DNA of 64,000 bases from Schizochytrium sp. CCTCC M209059 (GCA_000818945.1 KN805372.1:469214-533213), one strand, 5' to 3'; counted from the first letter of the stretch, positions 18,352 to 29,044 are shown. Numbers and translations are program-made. The notes: a model not told the origin generated them from the letters alone.

Positions 18352-19671
18352 ATGGCAGGCCTCGTGCGGACGGCCGCGGCGGCGCGCAGACCGCTCGCGA
18401 GCGCTGCTCGAGCGCAATGGACCGTGCGTCAGCAGCCTCAGCAACGGCGGGCGCTCTCGATGGCCATTAAGCAGGCGAGCGCCGTGGATGCGGACGGTGT
18501 CGTGCGGGTTTCGTTCGCGGACGGCCACGAGTCGAGCTTCCACCCGGTCTGGCTCAAGGATCACAACCCAGACACGTTGCACCCTACATCGCTCCAGCGG
18601 CAGCTCGACTCGGCGACCCTCGACCCGGAGACCCCGCTTCCCGACGAGGTTTCCGTCGTCGACAATGGCGCCCGTGTCCAGCTTGCGTGGACTGCCGACG
18701 GGGAACGCATTACCTTTGACGCAGACTTTTTGCGACGCCACTGCTACGACGCGTCGGCGCTCGCCGAGCGCCATGAGCGGCTCGCAAAGATGCGCACGCC
18801 ATGGGCCAGCAAAGACCTCCCCAAGGAAGCCGTCACTCGCGTGACTGGCGCAGACCTCGCGAGCTCGGATGATGCCCTTTGCAAGGTGCTGCAGGCGCTT
18901 GTCAAGGACGGCGTGACCATTATTACGGACATGCCTTCGTCCATTGATGAGACGGAAGCTATTGTCCGGCGCATTGGTCCGCCGCGCGAGACCTTTTACG
19001 GCAGCATGTGGGACACGGCTCCCAAGGCTGAGGGTGAGGTAAACGACACCGCGTACACCAAGGATGCTCTTCATGGGCACACTGACACCTCGTACCTTTT
19101 GGACTCTCCTGGTCTGCAGATCTTCAACTGTGTCGCTCAGAGTGACCCGACGACCGAGGATGGCCTCAATCACGAGGGAGAAGTCGAGGGTGCAACCAAG
19201 CTCGTCGACGGCTTCAAAGTGCTTGACGTGCTCAAGAACGAGTACCCCGAGACCTTTGAGTTCTTTGCGACGACCCCACTCAAGTGGCACTGCATCGAGG
19301 ATGGTGTCTTTGTTAAGGCGTGGGCTCGCGTGATCGAATTTGAGCCGGGTAGCACTACGGCCATCAAGCAGTTCCGGTACAACTCGTACGATCTTTCGCC
19401 GGTTGATTACCTGGCGCCGGAAAAGGTTCTTGACTATTACAGACACACGAAGATCATTAATGACCTCTTGCGCGACCCCAAGTACATTTCATACATGCGC
19501 ATGAACGTCGGTGAGATGGTTATTATTGACAACCACCGTGTGTGCCACGGTCGCACGGCATTTTCCGGCTTTCGCAATATGATTGGCTGTTACATTGGAC
19601 GCGACGACTGGCTGAGCAAGCTCCGCACTCTTTTGCCGGCCGATGACAACACCCTCATCAACGACGAATGA
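18352..19671 (+). CDS. TMLHE: Trimethyllysine dioxygenase-like (TMLH/BBOX family)
   Basis: The protein has 439 residues from the ATG at 18352. The start MAGLVRTAAAARRPLASAARAQ is Arg/Ala-rich without acids, a mitochondrial-type leader. The N-terminal domain (HPVWLKDHN ... LQRQLD) is the beta domain shared by TMLH and gamma-butyrobetaine hydroxylase. The jelly-roll core has the iron ligands His243 and Asp245 in HGHTDTSY and the distal His399 in RVCHGRTAF, with PGLQIFNC between them. MWD and DTAYT before the HxD favour TMLH, the first carnitine-pathway enzyme (Fe(II), 2-oxoglutarate). BBOX remains an alternative. The N-terminal zinc-binding cysteines known from the family are missing. Confidence 0.78.
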   Translation: MAGLVRTAAAARRPLASAARAQWTVRQQPQQRRALSMAIKQASAVDADGVVRVSFADGHESSFHPVWLKDHNPDTLHPTSLQRQLDSATLDPETPLPDEVSVVDNGARVQLAWTADGERITFDADFLRRHCYDASALAERHERLAKMRTPWASKDLPKEAVTRVTGADLASSDDALCKVLQALVKDGVTIITDMPSSIDETEAIVRRIGPPRETFYGSMWDTAPKAEGEVNDTAYTKDALHGHTDTSYLLDSPGLQIFNCVAQSDPTTEDGLNHEGEVEGATKLVDGFKVLDVLKNEYPETFEFFATTPLKWHCIEDGVFVKAWARVIEFEPGSTTAIKQFRYNSYDLSPVDYLAPEKVLDYYRHTKIINDLLRDPKYISYMRMNVGEMVIIDNHRVCHGRTAFSGFRNMIGCYIGRDDWLSKLRTLLPADDNTLINDE

Positions 19672-19931
19672 GTCAGCTAGTGAGAGTGAGCGAGTGAAGA
19701 TTGCGTGAGTGAGTGTCAAGTCAACTCGCGCGCAACCTCCAGGTCTGCCTACCACAACAAATGAAGAAAAGATGTCCATTTCTTTGCATTGTATATCTGT
19801 GATCAATCGCATCGCTGTAACTGATATCTCTGTGCATGACATTCACTTCCTGCTATGGAATGGTTTGATCGCGCGCAGAGGCTAGCATAGACAGAAGCTA
19901 ACACGACAGAGAAGCGAGACAAACGTAAAAC

Positions 19932-20438
19932 TTATTCCTCGAATTCGTTGGCGGGAAAAGCTGAGTCAAAAAGGTGTGTGCATTGCGTGGCAAAGCTCAT
20001 GGTGCCGGCATAGGTGCTCGGGTACAGATTTACGGAGATCCAATTCCGGAGGGTTGACTGGCCCACTACTTTGTCGTATGGCAGCCTGTATTCCCATTCG
20101 CAGAGCGTTCGGGTTTCTGACGTGGAGACGGAATCCTCCGCGCAGGTCATAAGACAGCCTAGTTGCCGCGAGATAATCACATCACTTGCCTGCGCACTCA
20201 GGATTGCCACGAGCAGCGCAACAAAATGCAGAAGCACGGCTAGCCCAGTAGCGCCGTTGGTGCTGAAGGTCCTCCTCACTGACCTGCCTCTCCTTTTCTT
20301 CGCCGCACAAGAGCCTGCGCTCTGAGGCGATCTGCTATCGCTGCAGCCGCCGTTCATGCCGCGCCGTGCAGGTGCGAGCCACGACGCCATGACGGCGTCT
20401 CGGCCAGCCCACGGCGCGCGACCCGCGTTTGCTAACAT
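19932..20438 (-). CDS. Small unknown membrane protein, Cys-containing ectodomain
   Basis: The frame gives 168 residues from the ATG at 20438, and a shorter start at residue 17 is equally possible. The first 60 residues are Ala/Gly/Arg-rich and basic. One hydrophobic segment follows (GLAVLLHFVALLVAILS), then about 85 residues with four cysteines (CLMTCAED, LCEWEY, QCTHLF), which suits a lumenal or extracellular domain with disulfides. I do not recognise the family. It is divergent from the CFAP36-like gene, sharing about 310 bp of upstream DNA. Confidence 0.5.
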   Translation of the reverse strand: MLANAGRAPWAGRDAVMASWLAPARRGMNGGCSDSRSPQSAGSCAAKKRRGRSVRRTFSTNGATGLAVLLHFVALLVAILSAQASDVIISRQLGCLMTCAEDSVSTSETRTLCEWEYRLPYDKVVGQSTLRNWISVNLYPSTYAGTMSFATQCTHLFDSAFPANEFEE

Positions 20439-20747
20439 AGCGGCTACTGCCAACCTACTTGCTTACTGCTTACTAGCGACCCTGCATGTGTTGGACTTGG
20501 ACTCTGGAACTTGGCGAGCCAGTCAACGGCTATTGCGGAGCGCGAGGACTTGAGAGCGCGCGGCAATACATAATTAACTTGGCGAGGCCAGAGCGGGGGT
20601 TTGCGTGCGCGCGAGTGCGTAGGCTTTTGCTGTCGCTGACGCCAGCGAGAATATTTTGGCGTGAACGCAGGCGCGAGGGAGGAGAGAGAGAGAGAGGAGC
20701 AAAGAAGGATTGGACGTGCACGAGCTGCAGGCTGCAAGTGGCGCACC
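20439..20747. other. Short divergent promoter region
   Basis: This 309-bp region lies between two divergent starts. It contains a GAGA-rich stretch near 20680..20698 and no recognisable gene or TATA box. Confidence 0.5.
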
Positions 20748-21329
20748 ATGGAGAGCAAATTTGCGGCAAAGGAGGAAAAGTTTCAGGACGGAACGCGTGT
20801 CGAGAGCAAGCATAGCGAACAGAGCAATGCCGGCAAGCGAGTTAGGAAAGCAGACCTTGGCGAGGACGAGACGTGGGTCCTCCCTGGCACAGGAGAAGAG
20901 TCCTCCGTGTTGGCTCGCGCAGCAGAATGGTTTGGACGCGAAAAGAAAAAGGGCAAGCTTAGGCTTTTGAGCGAGTTTGCCGAAGACAATTATCACGTCT
21001 TCGAGGAGGAGGCAACCAACCAAGGTGCCTCGGAGGATGGAACGGGATTTCGGCTGGAGTACGATGAGTGCCACAAACGCTTTCTGGGTCTCTTTGAGGA
21101 GCAATTGGAATGCTTTATCGAAGAGGAGGGCTTCCGCATGGAGGACTTTGAGAAAGATTGCGAAGACGTACGCAATGGCAAGTCTCTCACGTTATTTGAG
21201 CACGAGGATCATTCTTGGTTTCTTGAGGCGCTCCTTTCAACCTTGGACTACACACATTTTCACAAGACAATGGTTAACACGGCCAAGAAGCACCTCTTTT
21301 CAGGTCGTCAGTCCAAGACTAAAAAGTGA
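20748..21329 (+). CDS. BART-domain protein, CFAP36-like
   Basis: The protein has 193 residues from the ATG at 20748, in an ACCATGG context. An acidic N-terminus of about 50 residues precedes a helical BART domain (about 60 to 180): AEWFGREKKKGKLRLLSEFA, NYHVFEEEA, YDECHKRFLGLFEEQLECFI, then MEDFEKDCE and LDYTHFHKTMVNTAKKH. This order and the final aromatic helix match CFAP36/CCDC104 and more distantly ARL2BP. Those proteins bind ARL2/ARL3-type GTPases and act at cilia. The call fits the flagellar genes 12 to 14 kb away. It lacks the long C-terminal tail of animal CFAP36. Confidence 0.68.
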   Translation: MESKFAAKEEKFQDGTRVESKHSEQSNAGKRVRKADLGEDETWVLPGTGEESSVLARAAEWFGREKKKGKLRLLSEFAEDNYHVFEEEATNQGASEDGTGFRLEYDECHKRFLGLFEEQLECFIEEEGFRMEDFEKDCEDVRNGKSLTLFEHEDHSWFLEALLSTLDYTHFHKTMVNTAKKHLFSGRQSKTKK

Positions 21330-21959
21330 GCATGGAGACTGGCAGGTCACATCATGATCCAATTGCTTGGCACCTTTTTCACAAAAACAAAAACAAAAAA
21401 AATAAACACACAAGAACACCACCAAATGACCCGGACTCAATAAACTCGTACGCACACGCTCACGTCAAGAACAAGAAAACAAAATCAATATTCATTCTCC
21501 TGCGCGCTGCCCATTCTCTACTTGCATTCATGTAGCCTATGGCGAGATGGTGAGTCCATGCACGCATCCTATATGCCAGGCTGAGCCAGGCCCTCGCTTG
21601 CGCACACGCGCACACACTCTCCTCTCCTCTCTCTCACACACACACACCCCTCTCGAGAGGAAACGTTGGAGCTTTTGAGTATCTGTCTCCTTGCGTGTCC
21701 TCAACCCGAGCTGAGCTTCCGCGCTGGCTTGTTCCCTTGCACGTCGTCTATGGTGGGCCAAAGGGAGCTTGGTTGGCTCATGTTAGGTTAGGGTCACGCA
21801 TGTGAGATGCACACGTGCAAAACTCTGTTTCTTTCTCCCCTCGCGTTCTACCACGTCCTAGCGCCTGCTTAGCGGTTTCCCTACGTACGGACGTACGATG
21901 TTCTCACCACCACCACACGGCCCATCGTTTGTTTCCAGGCCGCGCACAGCGACGGCCGA
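21330..21959. other. Spacer with possible 5' UTR intron of the arrestin gene
   Basis: A GTGAGT donor at 21550 and a TTTCCAG acceptor ending at 21938 could define a 389-bp intron just before the arrestin start. CT/CA dinucleotide tracts occur around 21610..21650. No coding region is seen. Confidence 0.35.
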
Positions 21960-23243
21960 ATGGCCGCGCGCAACTCCGCGCGGCAGACACGCATCGCGGG
22001 CTTGGGGACCGGCTCGCGCGCGGAGAGGGAGGCGCGCACGGCGCGGAGGATGGGCGGCGCGCATTCGGCGCCCGAGCGGCGGCTCGGAACGCTCGACGTC
22101 GCCGTGGAAAGAGAGTACTACTACCCGGGCGAGCGCGTGCAGGCGTATGTGCAGATCGAGGTACGGAGGGCTGTCCGCTGCGCGGGCGTGTACGTGGACC
22201 TGCGGTGTCTGACAGAGACGAACATCAAAAACGTGGACGGCGTGGAGGCCAAGGAAACCATTGACGCCCTGCGGCCAAGCACGATCCTCATTACGCCAGA
22301 ATGCACATTTGAGCCCGGCAAGTACCAGTTTCCCTTTGCCTTCAAGCTGCCGCTAGCAACGCCGCCGACAGTGGAAGTCAAGTCCGTGGCGGGTATCTTT
22401 GCGCGAACGAGCTTTGCCATGGCGGGGCGATTCCGCGCGGCCAAAGGGACGCGAGATCAGTCGCGTCGCTATCGCATTCGTGTGCTGAACCGACCGCAGC
22501 AACCGATGCGGCCACTCCGTGTGGAAAATACGCGCGTCTTGCACAAGTTTTGCTGTTTGCGAGACGGCGTCGTGCACTGCAAATTGACCGTCAACGAACC
22601 TGCGTTCACGACCGGTGACGAGATCAGAGCTAATTTTGAAATATCAAATAGCTCCATGTACACGGTCTCGAAATTGTCGATGCGAACAATCGTCACGTAC
22701 GAGGTGTCCGCAAACGGCAAATCGATCGAGATCACCGGCGAAGGGAGCCCTGAGCACGTGAGCAGCGTGACCGTAGGTCCCTCTAGCACATCGCGGGGTA
22801 GCATTTCAATTCCCTTTGAGTTTGTCTACCCGAGCGTTGATGCACACACGCTCAAAATATTTCACCGCGTGGTTTTTCGAGCGCAAGTCTGGCGCAAAGG
22901 ACAGGTTGAAATTGTCGTCCCCATCTTGGCGTACGGAGACCATGCCGATACGACGATTCCAAGCAAGCCCAGCAAGCCCAAGTCACGGCGTTTCTTGCCA
23001 GGGTCACCCATGGGATCCTCGCGACGGCAAGCAAATGTTGAATTGGAAGGTGCGCGGGGTTCTTCGCGCATCGGACCTGGGGACTTTTCGGTTGTAGCGA
23101 CGGCTGTTCCAGATCCTTCGGGTGATACGGGAGAGGAGCTTGCGTTTGCGGAGCCGATTGCCTTTGTTCCGGATGCGCATGTGATCGAGTCTACCTCAAA
23201 GGAATTTGCGCTGGCGAGAACGCCTTCCGCGACCTTTGAGTGA
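21960..23243 (+). CDS. Arrestin-fold (ARRDC/alpha-arrestin-like) protein
   Basis: The protein has 427 residues from an ATG. An N-terminal basic extension of about 40 residues is followed by two beta-sandwich domains. The arrestin N domain starts with LDVAVEREYYYPGERVQAYV, a PGE/PGD turn typical of the family. ILITPECTFEPGKYQFPFAFKLP is the usual GxxxFPF segment. The C domain has LTVNEPAFTTGDEIRANFEISN and ends near 340. The tail is Ser/Pro-rich and disordered, without an obvious PPxY ubiquitin-ligase motif. Cargo adaptor work at membranes is expected from the family and the cargo is unknown. It is convergent with the repeat-domain gene at 23499. Confidence 0.82.
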   Translation: MAARNSARQTRIAGLGTGSRAEREARTARRMGGAHSAPERRLGTLDVAVEREYYYPGERVQAYVQIEVRRAVRCAGVYVDLRCLTETNIKNVDGVEAKETIDALRPSTILITPECTFEPGKYQFPFAFKLPLATPPTVEVKSVAGIFARTSFAMAGRFRAAKGTRDQSRRYRIRVLNRPQQPMRPLRVENTRVLHKFCCLRDGVVHCKLTVNEPAFTTGDEIRANFEISNSSMYTVSKLSMRTIVTYEVSANGKSIEITGEGSPEHVSSVTVGPSSTSRGSISIPFEFVYPSVDAHTLKIFHRVVFRAQVWRKGQVEIVVPILAYGDHADTTIPSKPSKPKSRRFLPGSPMGSSRRQANVELEGARGSSRIGPGDFSVVATAVPDPSGDTGEELAFAEPIAFVPDAHVIESTSKEFALARTPSATFE

Positions 23244-23379
23244 ATGCGCGTAAGTGCAGACTCGCACCTAACTGACCTTGACAATTACAGTGGGTTAGAA
23301 ATCCATTATAAACTTGATGTGTTGTGCTTTACTTTTCTTTTTCTTCTTTCTAAACGCCCGAGGTGTCATCATGGCTATA

Positions 23380-23465
23380 TTGTGTGCGCAAAATAGGAAT
23401 AATTGCTTTATCGCGCAAAAGCATACTCGTTTGTGCGCGCAGAATAAGAAAAATTTGCTCTTGTG
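23380..23465. repeat. Imperfect 50-bp direct repeat, TTGTGCGCGCA type
   Basis: TTGTGTGCGCAAAATAGGAA at 23380 and a close variant at about 23431 are spaced by about 50 bp, with a partial third copy (TTGTGCACGAG) at 23461. They sit in the convergent gap between two genes. Confidence 0.5.
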
Positions 23466-23498
23466 CACGAGGAGCAAAGTAGTATGGTTGTTTTACGA

Positions 23499-24071
23499 CT
23501 AGTCTTTAAGCTTCTTCGCCTCGCGAGCGGCGCGGCGCTCGGAAGGCGACTGGGTCTCCTCAAAGGCCGCAAGAGTCACGAGGGCCTCGGCCTCGCGGAG
23601 ATAGCGCCACTTGCCAAGCTTGCCAACCGTGTCAATGTGGTGGTGTTTGAGAATCTCATTGACGCGTTCGGGGAGGCCCTGCAGCGCGGACACAGGAAGG
23701 TCAATGATTTCCTTGAACGACTTGCTCTCGTGCTCTGCATCGAGGGCCTTGTCAGCGTTGAGCATGGACTTGGGCGGCCGCTTGCCATCTTCTTCGAGCT
23801 CTGCAAGTGTGACAAAGGCGCGCGCGATCTTGCCGAATTTCCAAGTGGCCAAATCCTCGACAGTCTTCACGTGCACGGCCTCGAGGATCTCGTCAGCAAC
23901 CTCGCCAAGGCCTTCGAGAGCTGACGGCTTGGCTGCGACGATGGTGCCAAAGGTCTTGTCCTCGAATGCCTTGTCGACGGCCTTGCTCACATTCATTTTG
24001 TGGTCCGCGAGCCAATCCGCGTCCTCGTCGCTGGTCTTGGCTCTCTTTGTGGCAGGGGCTGTGACCGACAT
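23499..24071 (-). CDS. Tandem helix-hairpin-helix-like repeat protein
   Basis: The protein has 190 residues from the ATG at 24071; the frame runs upstream another 68 codons without an ATG. After a short basic KRAK segment come two copies of a domain of about 70 residues. Both carry the pattern SALxGL, then eIL, then TVxxLxxW, then LAxxEE: copy 1 has PSALEGLGEVADEILEAVHV and copy 2 has VSALQGLPERVNEILKHHHI. The glycine turn between helices resembles a helix-hairpin-helix, and I recall similar units in some bacterial proteins of unknown function. DNA or RNA binding is possible but unproven. Confidence 0.65.
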   Translation of the reverse strand: MSVTAPATKRAKTSDEDADWLADHKMNVSKAVDKAFEDKTFGTIVAAKPSALEGLGEVADEILEAVHVKTVEDLATWKFGKIARAFVTLAELEEDGKRPPKSMLNADKALDAEHESKSFKEIIDLPVSALQGLPERVNEILKHHHIDTVGKLGKWRYLREAEALVTLAAFEETQSPSERRAAREAKKLKD

Positions 24072-24690
24072 ACTTCTCGACGCCTTGCTCGCGAGCGTCT
24101 CAGGCAGCAGCACTCGGCGCGAAAGCCTGGCGGCAGCGTTTGAGACGACGGAAAAGATGGTGTCGAGACGATGTAGTATCCTTCTTTGCGCGTTGGCCGC
24201 CTTGCGAATTCGGGTTCTGGCGTCCCCAGCAACAGCGGCCCGTGGGGACGCACAATGCTTCTCTTTTGGTGGCACTGCTAACCTTTAGTATAAGTAGACG
24301 CTAAGCTCCCTCTACTACGTACTACTTACTACTCGTATCAGTGGTGGCCAGCCGCCACGTGCAGCCTGCAAAGATATTTTCTCGAATGCATCAAGGCCCG
24401 TGATCTGCGACCACGCCGACGAAAGATCATGATAGATAGGTAGAGGAAGGTCGTAGGCGTGATCGCTGCAGCTAAGACGCACACGTCACAGATTGTCGAT
24501 CTGGTTCGAGAGTCTCTGCTCGTGCAAGCAAGACGTCCAAAACTAGGATTGAGTCTGCTTTGGTATGGGAGGTGGCGGTGTGCACTAGCATTTGATGATG
24601 ATGACAGGCGAGGAGAGGGAACCTATCAGTCAGACGACGATGGCTTCTATGGGCGGCAAAAAGCCTGACTAGTGTAGCAAGCGCTCATCC

Positions 24691-25398
24691 GTGGCCGGCG
24701 ATCAGCTGGAAAAATGTGTAGATGATTATGCACGTTCGGGCTGTCAATTCGAATCACTTGTAGGTTCTTGTCTTTGTGATGCCTCTGACAAGGCGCAAAT
24801 TTATTTCGAGAATTTGACTGGGGCTTCGTTGAAAGTAGAGCTGCCACCCAAGCTTTTCAGTAGTACAATGCATAGTAATAAAACTCTGTATCCCTATCAA
24901 GCGAGGGCGGCGTTCGAGAAAGTAAATCTATAGAACAACGCAATGGAAAACACGAATGGCTCAAACGTCCGTATGTTTCTCCGCTCCGTTTATCATGATA
25001 CAACTTCTGTGCGACTCGAGGGAAATGCGAACGCAGAACACTTTCACCGAGCAGGCTACTGCAGTTCAAGATTCGGGAAACAAAAGCTCTTGCATCTTCT
25101 TCTGATACTATTGTGTACGTACAAGACAATGCTAAGCTCGTTTACATTGCACGAGCCTGGTTGGCAAAGGTTGAACCCGCAGATACGCAGGCAGAGCTGG
25201 CGAGCGGCGCAGAGTCAGCAAAAATACCAACTTAGAATCGGCCATCAAACATCAGTGCGGGGTAGTACCACGCTGCAATCAACCTTTGTGAGGTTCGACG
25301 TCAAGGAGGTGAGCCGACAAATGCTGGACATGCACATGGGCCCGGAGGCAGTCCGCACGACAGCCTCCGGTGCTTTGACCATTGACGTGACGGGCTAG
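24691..25398 (+). pseudogene. Possible frameshifted gene relic, family unknown
   Basis: Three plus-strand segments in different frames each read like protein: 24691..24933 (LVGSCLCDASDKAQIYFENL), 25060..25230 (SSSDTIVYVQDNAKLVYIAR) and 25231..25398 (VRFDVKEVSRQMLDMHMG). No splice sites join them neatly and each ends at a stop. I cannot name a family. A decayed gene is the best reading. Confidence 0.25.
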
Positions 25399-26388
25399 CA
25401 GGCAAGCCTTCGAGTGAGAGGATCTCTCGGGTCGAGGAGGCAGACAAGCAGGCCGGCCTCGAAGCTGACGCACCGAGCCTTGAGACTGGATTCATTCCGG
25501 CATTTGACACCACAACAACACCCGAGCAAGCCGCGATCATCCATGTGGCGTGACCACGGCGTTGCAATTTCATCGTCCGGGTGCACGGTGCATTCCAGGG
25601 CAAGGCCACGCGGTAGTACATCGATCGACGGCTTTTCAAGGCGTTGTCTGCTTTTTTGCTCGCATGCACGGGACCCTTCGTTCTCCAAGCTCTCGCGGCC
25701 GCCAGCCTGCCAGCGACCAGGCACGAGCCTTTCAGATCAAAGTACAGTACACTGGCTGGTAGCATGGCTGGTGGCATGGCTGGCTGGATGGATTGTCTGC
25801 CTACCATCAGCCCCTGTTTGTGTATCTGCAGTTTTCGGGGTAATCGTTGACGAAGTCTTGACGACAGCAGCGATATAGGCTCGGGCCAAACAGTAGTCTT
25901 GAGCACCCGCGTCGCGCGTCTCGCGGGTCTCGTCCGCGTTCTCGGTAGCCTCGCCGGCGACTCCAGGACCCTCGCTCGCGGCAATGGTCGGCTGGTCGCA
26001 GTCGCTCTCTGTGTCTGGAAACCTGCACAAGGGCCTGCCTGTGCTAGTGTGGGGTGTTGTATCGATCGACGATGCACAATCTACGATTCCGCGCGCTCCA
26101 AGACGCGGCGACGACTCCCATCTACATGAAATCGTGCTGCGCTGCGCGAGGGTTCATGACAAGCCGCACCGCGCCGCCTTCTGCATGGCTGTTGTCGCCC
26201 GTGCTGGCTCCGTCATTATACACGTGTTGCGCGAGCACTCGTCTGTTTTTACAAGCGCGAGCAAGACACACGCGCGGTGCGTCGAGCAGCTTTGCTCAAG
26301 CACGGTAGCGCCTATCGAATGATCGTCTCGACGTCGCGGTGCACGGGTGCGAAAGTGAGGCGAAGCGACGCGGGGCTACTCCCTAGAT

Positions 26389-26430
26389 GCGAGGGTGCGA
26401 ACGCGAAGGTGCGGACGCGAGGGTGCAAGA
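26389..26430 (+). repeat. 14-bp tandem repeat, three copies
   Basis: GCGAGGGTGCGAAC is followed by GCGAAGGTGCGGAC and GCGAGGGTGCAAGA, three head-to-tail copies with few mismatches. Confidence 0.75.
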
Positions 26431-26631
26431 CGTAGTCAGACGCTCGCGCCAGACAGCCTCGTCACCACGCTTGCGAAGAGTGTGAGGGATGTGCTGGTTT
26501 GGCGTTATTTTCATAACGAGGACCAACTCTTGTTGTAGCGCAAGAGAGGGATGCAGTCAAGCTCACAAGACGAGGTATCGCAGTATTTCGAGGTATTATC
26601 GCAGTATTTAATGGATTTGAAAGTCGGAAAT

Positions 26632-27223
26632 TGAAGTTGTAGCCACCAGTTCAAAGTTTCTGCCCGCATAGGTTTTCGCCGCAACCCTTGGGCTTCGGTC
26701 GCTCGTCATTCTTTTCAAGAGCAAGTTTGCCAAGGCCCAATCCACCCTCATTTGGCAGACCGACGGCACTTGGACGACTACACACACCTTCGTCTCGTCG
26801 CCATGCCATTTCTTGCGTTGCCTGATGCGAGAAGTCTGGCGACGAATTAAACAAAGCACAACAAGCTTATCTCTAGGGTCAAGTTTCTGGGCACCAGGAC
26901 TTCCTGTCGGTCGATCGGCCAATGCGACTGGACTAAAAAGCGCCTGCAGCCGTGCAGCAAGCTCACCGCATCTTCTCGGACTGATATCAATGGGATGAAC
27001 TGACGCCTGCAAAATTGACCGAGCAGCATCGTCGGGACAATGTTTTAGTACTCGAGAAGCGCGCTTGCAAATCTTTATTCTCTCTTTCTTGGCGCGGACT
27101 CGATGAAATCGATTCGGCGAAACGCAAGGCTGCTGCCACTTCCACGGAGACTTGCAAGTTCCGACCGCGAAAAAGCTTGACAAGATTCTCACTGTCAGTG
27201 ATGGCTGGCAAAGGTGGCTTCAA
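26632..27223 (-). pseudogene. Possible frameshifted gene relic on the minus strand
   Basis: From an ATG at 27223 the frame reads LPAITDSENLVKLFRGRNLQ, then VSVEVAAALRFAE. A second frame continues with RVLKHCPDDAARSILQASVH and LAARLQALFSP. A third ends with LGLGKLALEKNDERPKPKG and a stop near 26657. Two frame changes are needed to read it through. It may be an old helical-repeat gene, but the evidence is only that each piece looks protein-like. Confidence 0.22.
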
Positions 27224-27300
27224 GTGAAGAAAGAAGGTTCAGAGGTTTATTTATTGATTTGATTGTCGACGAAAAGTCAATTTTACGACGTCGGAGACTC

Positions 27301-27358
27301 CTTTCTTGATCGCTTACTGCATACTCTAACTTTCTTGATCGCCTACTGCATACTTTAA
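27301..27358. repeat. 29-bp tandem duplication
   Basis: CTTTCTTGATCGCTTACTGC and its following 9 bases are repeated directly at 27330 with two substitutions. Confidence 0.85.
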
Positions 27359-28995
27359 GCTTGACGCGCAGCGACTGAACCGCCAATCTCGACGCATGCT
27401 CGCGCAAGCATATGATAGGCCCGGCGACGGCAACCTTTCACTGCAGTGTCAAACGAGCGAGTGAACGAGCGACGGCATATCCGGTGGGCGCACAGACGGA
27501 TGCCGCCTCTGACCTCCACTGCCTCCGCGCGCGCCTAGTGACAAGCCCTCTTTTCGCGCGGCACGCGTCCCCCGCAGCTTCCGGGAGAAGATTCGAGGCC
27601 AGCTCCAGTGGTGGCGGATGCTGGCAAGGCGGAGAAAATGGGGTCGCGAACCATCCTGACGCCTAATTGCGCTCTGCTGTGGGCAGGGCGGGTCAATCGT
27701 ATGGCAGGGGAAAGGGACAGACCGCACGCGTCGGAGGGCGAGAGAAGATGCGGCGGCCCGGCGGCACTCGAGCGAGCCTTGGTGCATGGCCCGGCGTCTC
27801 CTTGAAACAGAGAGGACGGGAAGCCTCAAGGCTCGCTCGAGTGTCTGAAAGCGCGCTGGGCGATGCTACGATCGATCTCTCTCCGTTCGCGCGCACCGAG
27901 GGCCATCGAAAGGCGCGAAAGGCGCCTCGAGTGAAGCTGCGGTGGCGTGGAGGTGGAGTCTCGGAGAAGATGCGACGGCGAACATCAGCGCAAGAGCTCG
28001 TCGTTTCCCGCTCCGCGAAGGTACATCGCATCGCATTCTCTCGCAGGAGCCAGATGACTTCGCAACGACAGGCTGGGAAAGGGGGCCGGGAATCGAGTAA
28101 AGACGGGTGACGTAGCTCTTTCCATCTGTCCTCTCCGTCTCATCCGCCGGAGCTGTTGGCCGCTGCCGTTCAAGCGAAGTGATAAGCGAAAGCCGAAGAG
28201 CGCAATAGCCACAGCTGGCCGCCCCCGCAGCCGCAAGAGGTGCGGGGCGCCGAGGTTCCCTAGCTGTAAGATTGGACGAGGAGGCCGGATTTGAAACGCG
28301 GCTAGACAGACAGAGCGATCGATGGCGACGAACAGACAGCCAACTCGCGCCGCAGAGACAGGCGAGGCAGACGCCGGTCGAGCTCGAGCAGAGCAGCGCA
28401 GCGCAGCTTGGGACGGCGGAGAGAGCGCGGCAGCACGCGGGAGCAGGCGAGCGGAGAGGCAGCGCGGCGCAGCGCAGGGCCTCGGCGCCGTTTTGCAGGA
28501 AGGAGGAGGAGGAAGAAGAAAGCCTGGAAAGGAAACTCCGAGCGAGAGAGAGCGACTCGGAGAGGGCTTTGACTTGGGCCTGCCTGGCTGGCTGGCCTGG
28601 TTTGCATCGCGGCGTGCGTACCAGAAGTACGTAGGCATCGACTGCGCATCGCATCTCCGCAGCGCCTCAGGCCCTCGTCTCGCGCCGTTCTCGCGCGCTC
28701 CGGAACGGCGGGAAGCAGCAGCGGCAGCGAGCTGGAGACTGGCAAAGAGGTTTGAATTGTCGATCGCGGTTTCGGGACGGACCCGAAGTCTATCGATCGG
28801 TCAATCGAACACTGTGAAGCCTGAGCACGCACGGGCGAGTCAAAGTCCGCTGGGTTGTGATCGCATCTCCGCGCGCACTCTCCCTCTCTGGCTGGTGTGC
28901 CTGACGATTGGGCTCTTGGCCTGGCGCCGCCACCCGGCCGATCGAAACGAGAAGCAGCTGCGAATTCAAATCGCTTTTCAAACTCTCGACGGCTC

Positions 28996-28996
<1 letters not shown>

Positions 28997-29044
<48 letters not shown>

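Noticed and set aside
18085..19446. Long minus-strand frame opposite the TMLH gene
   Set aside because: Antisense shadow of a catalytic gene; low-complexity Val/Arg text with no signature.
25301..26077. 258-codon minus-strand frame
   Set aside because: Arg/Ser/Pro-rich without a domain or conserved features; the plus strand has better, though decayed, candidates.
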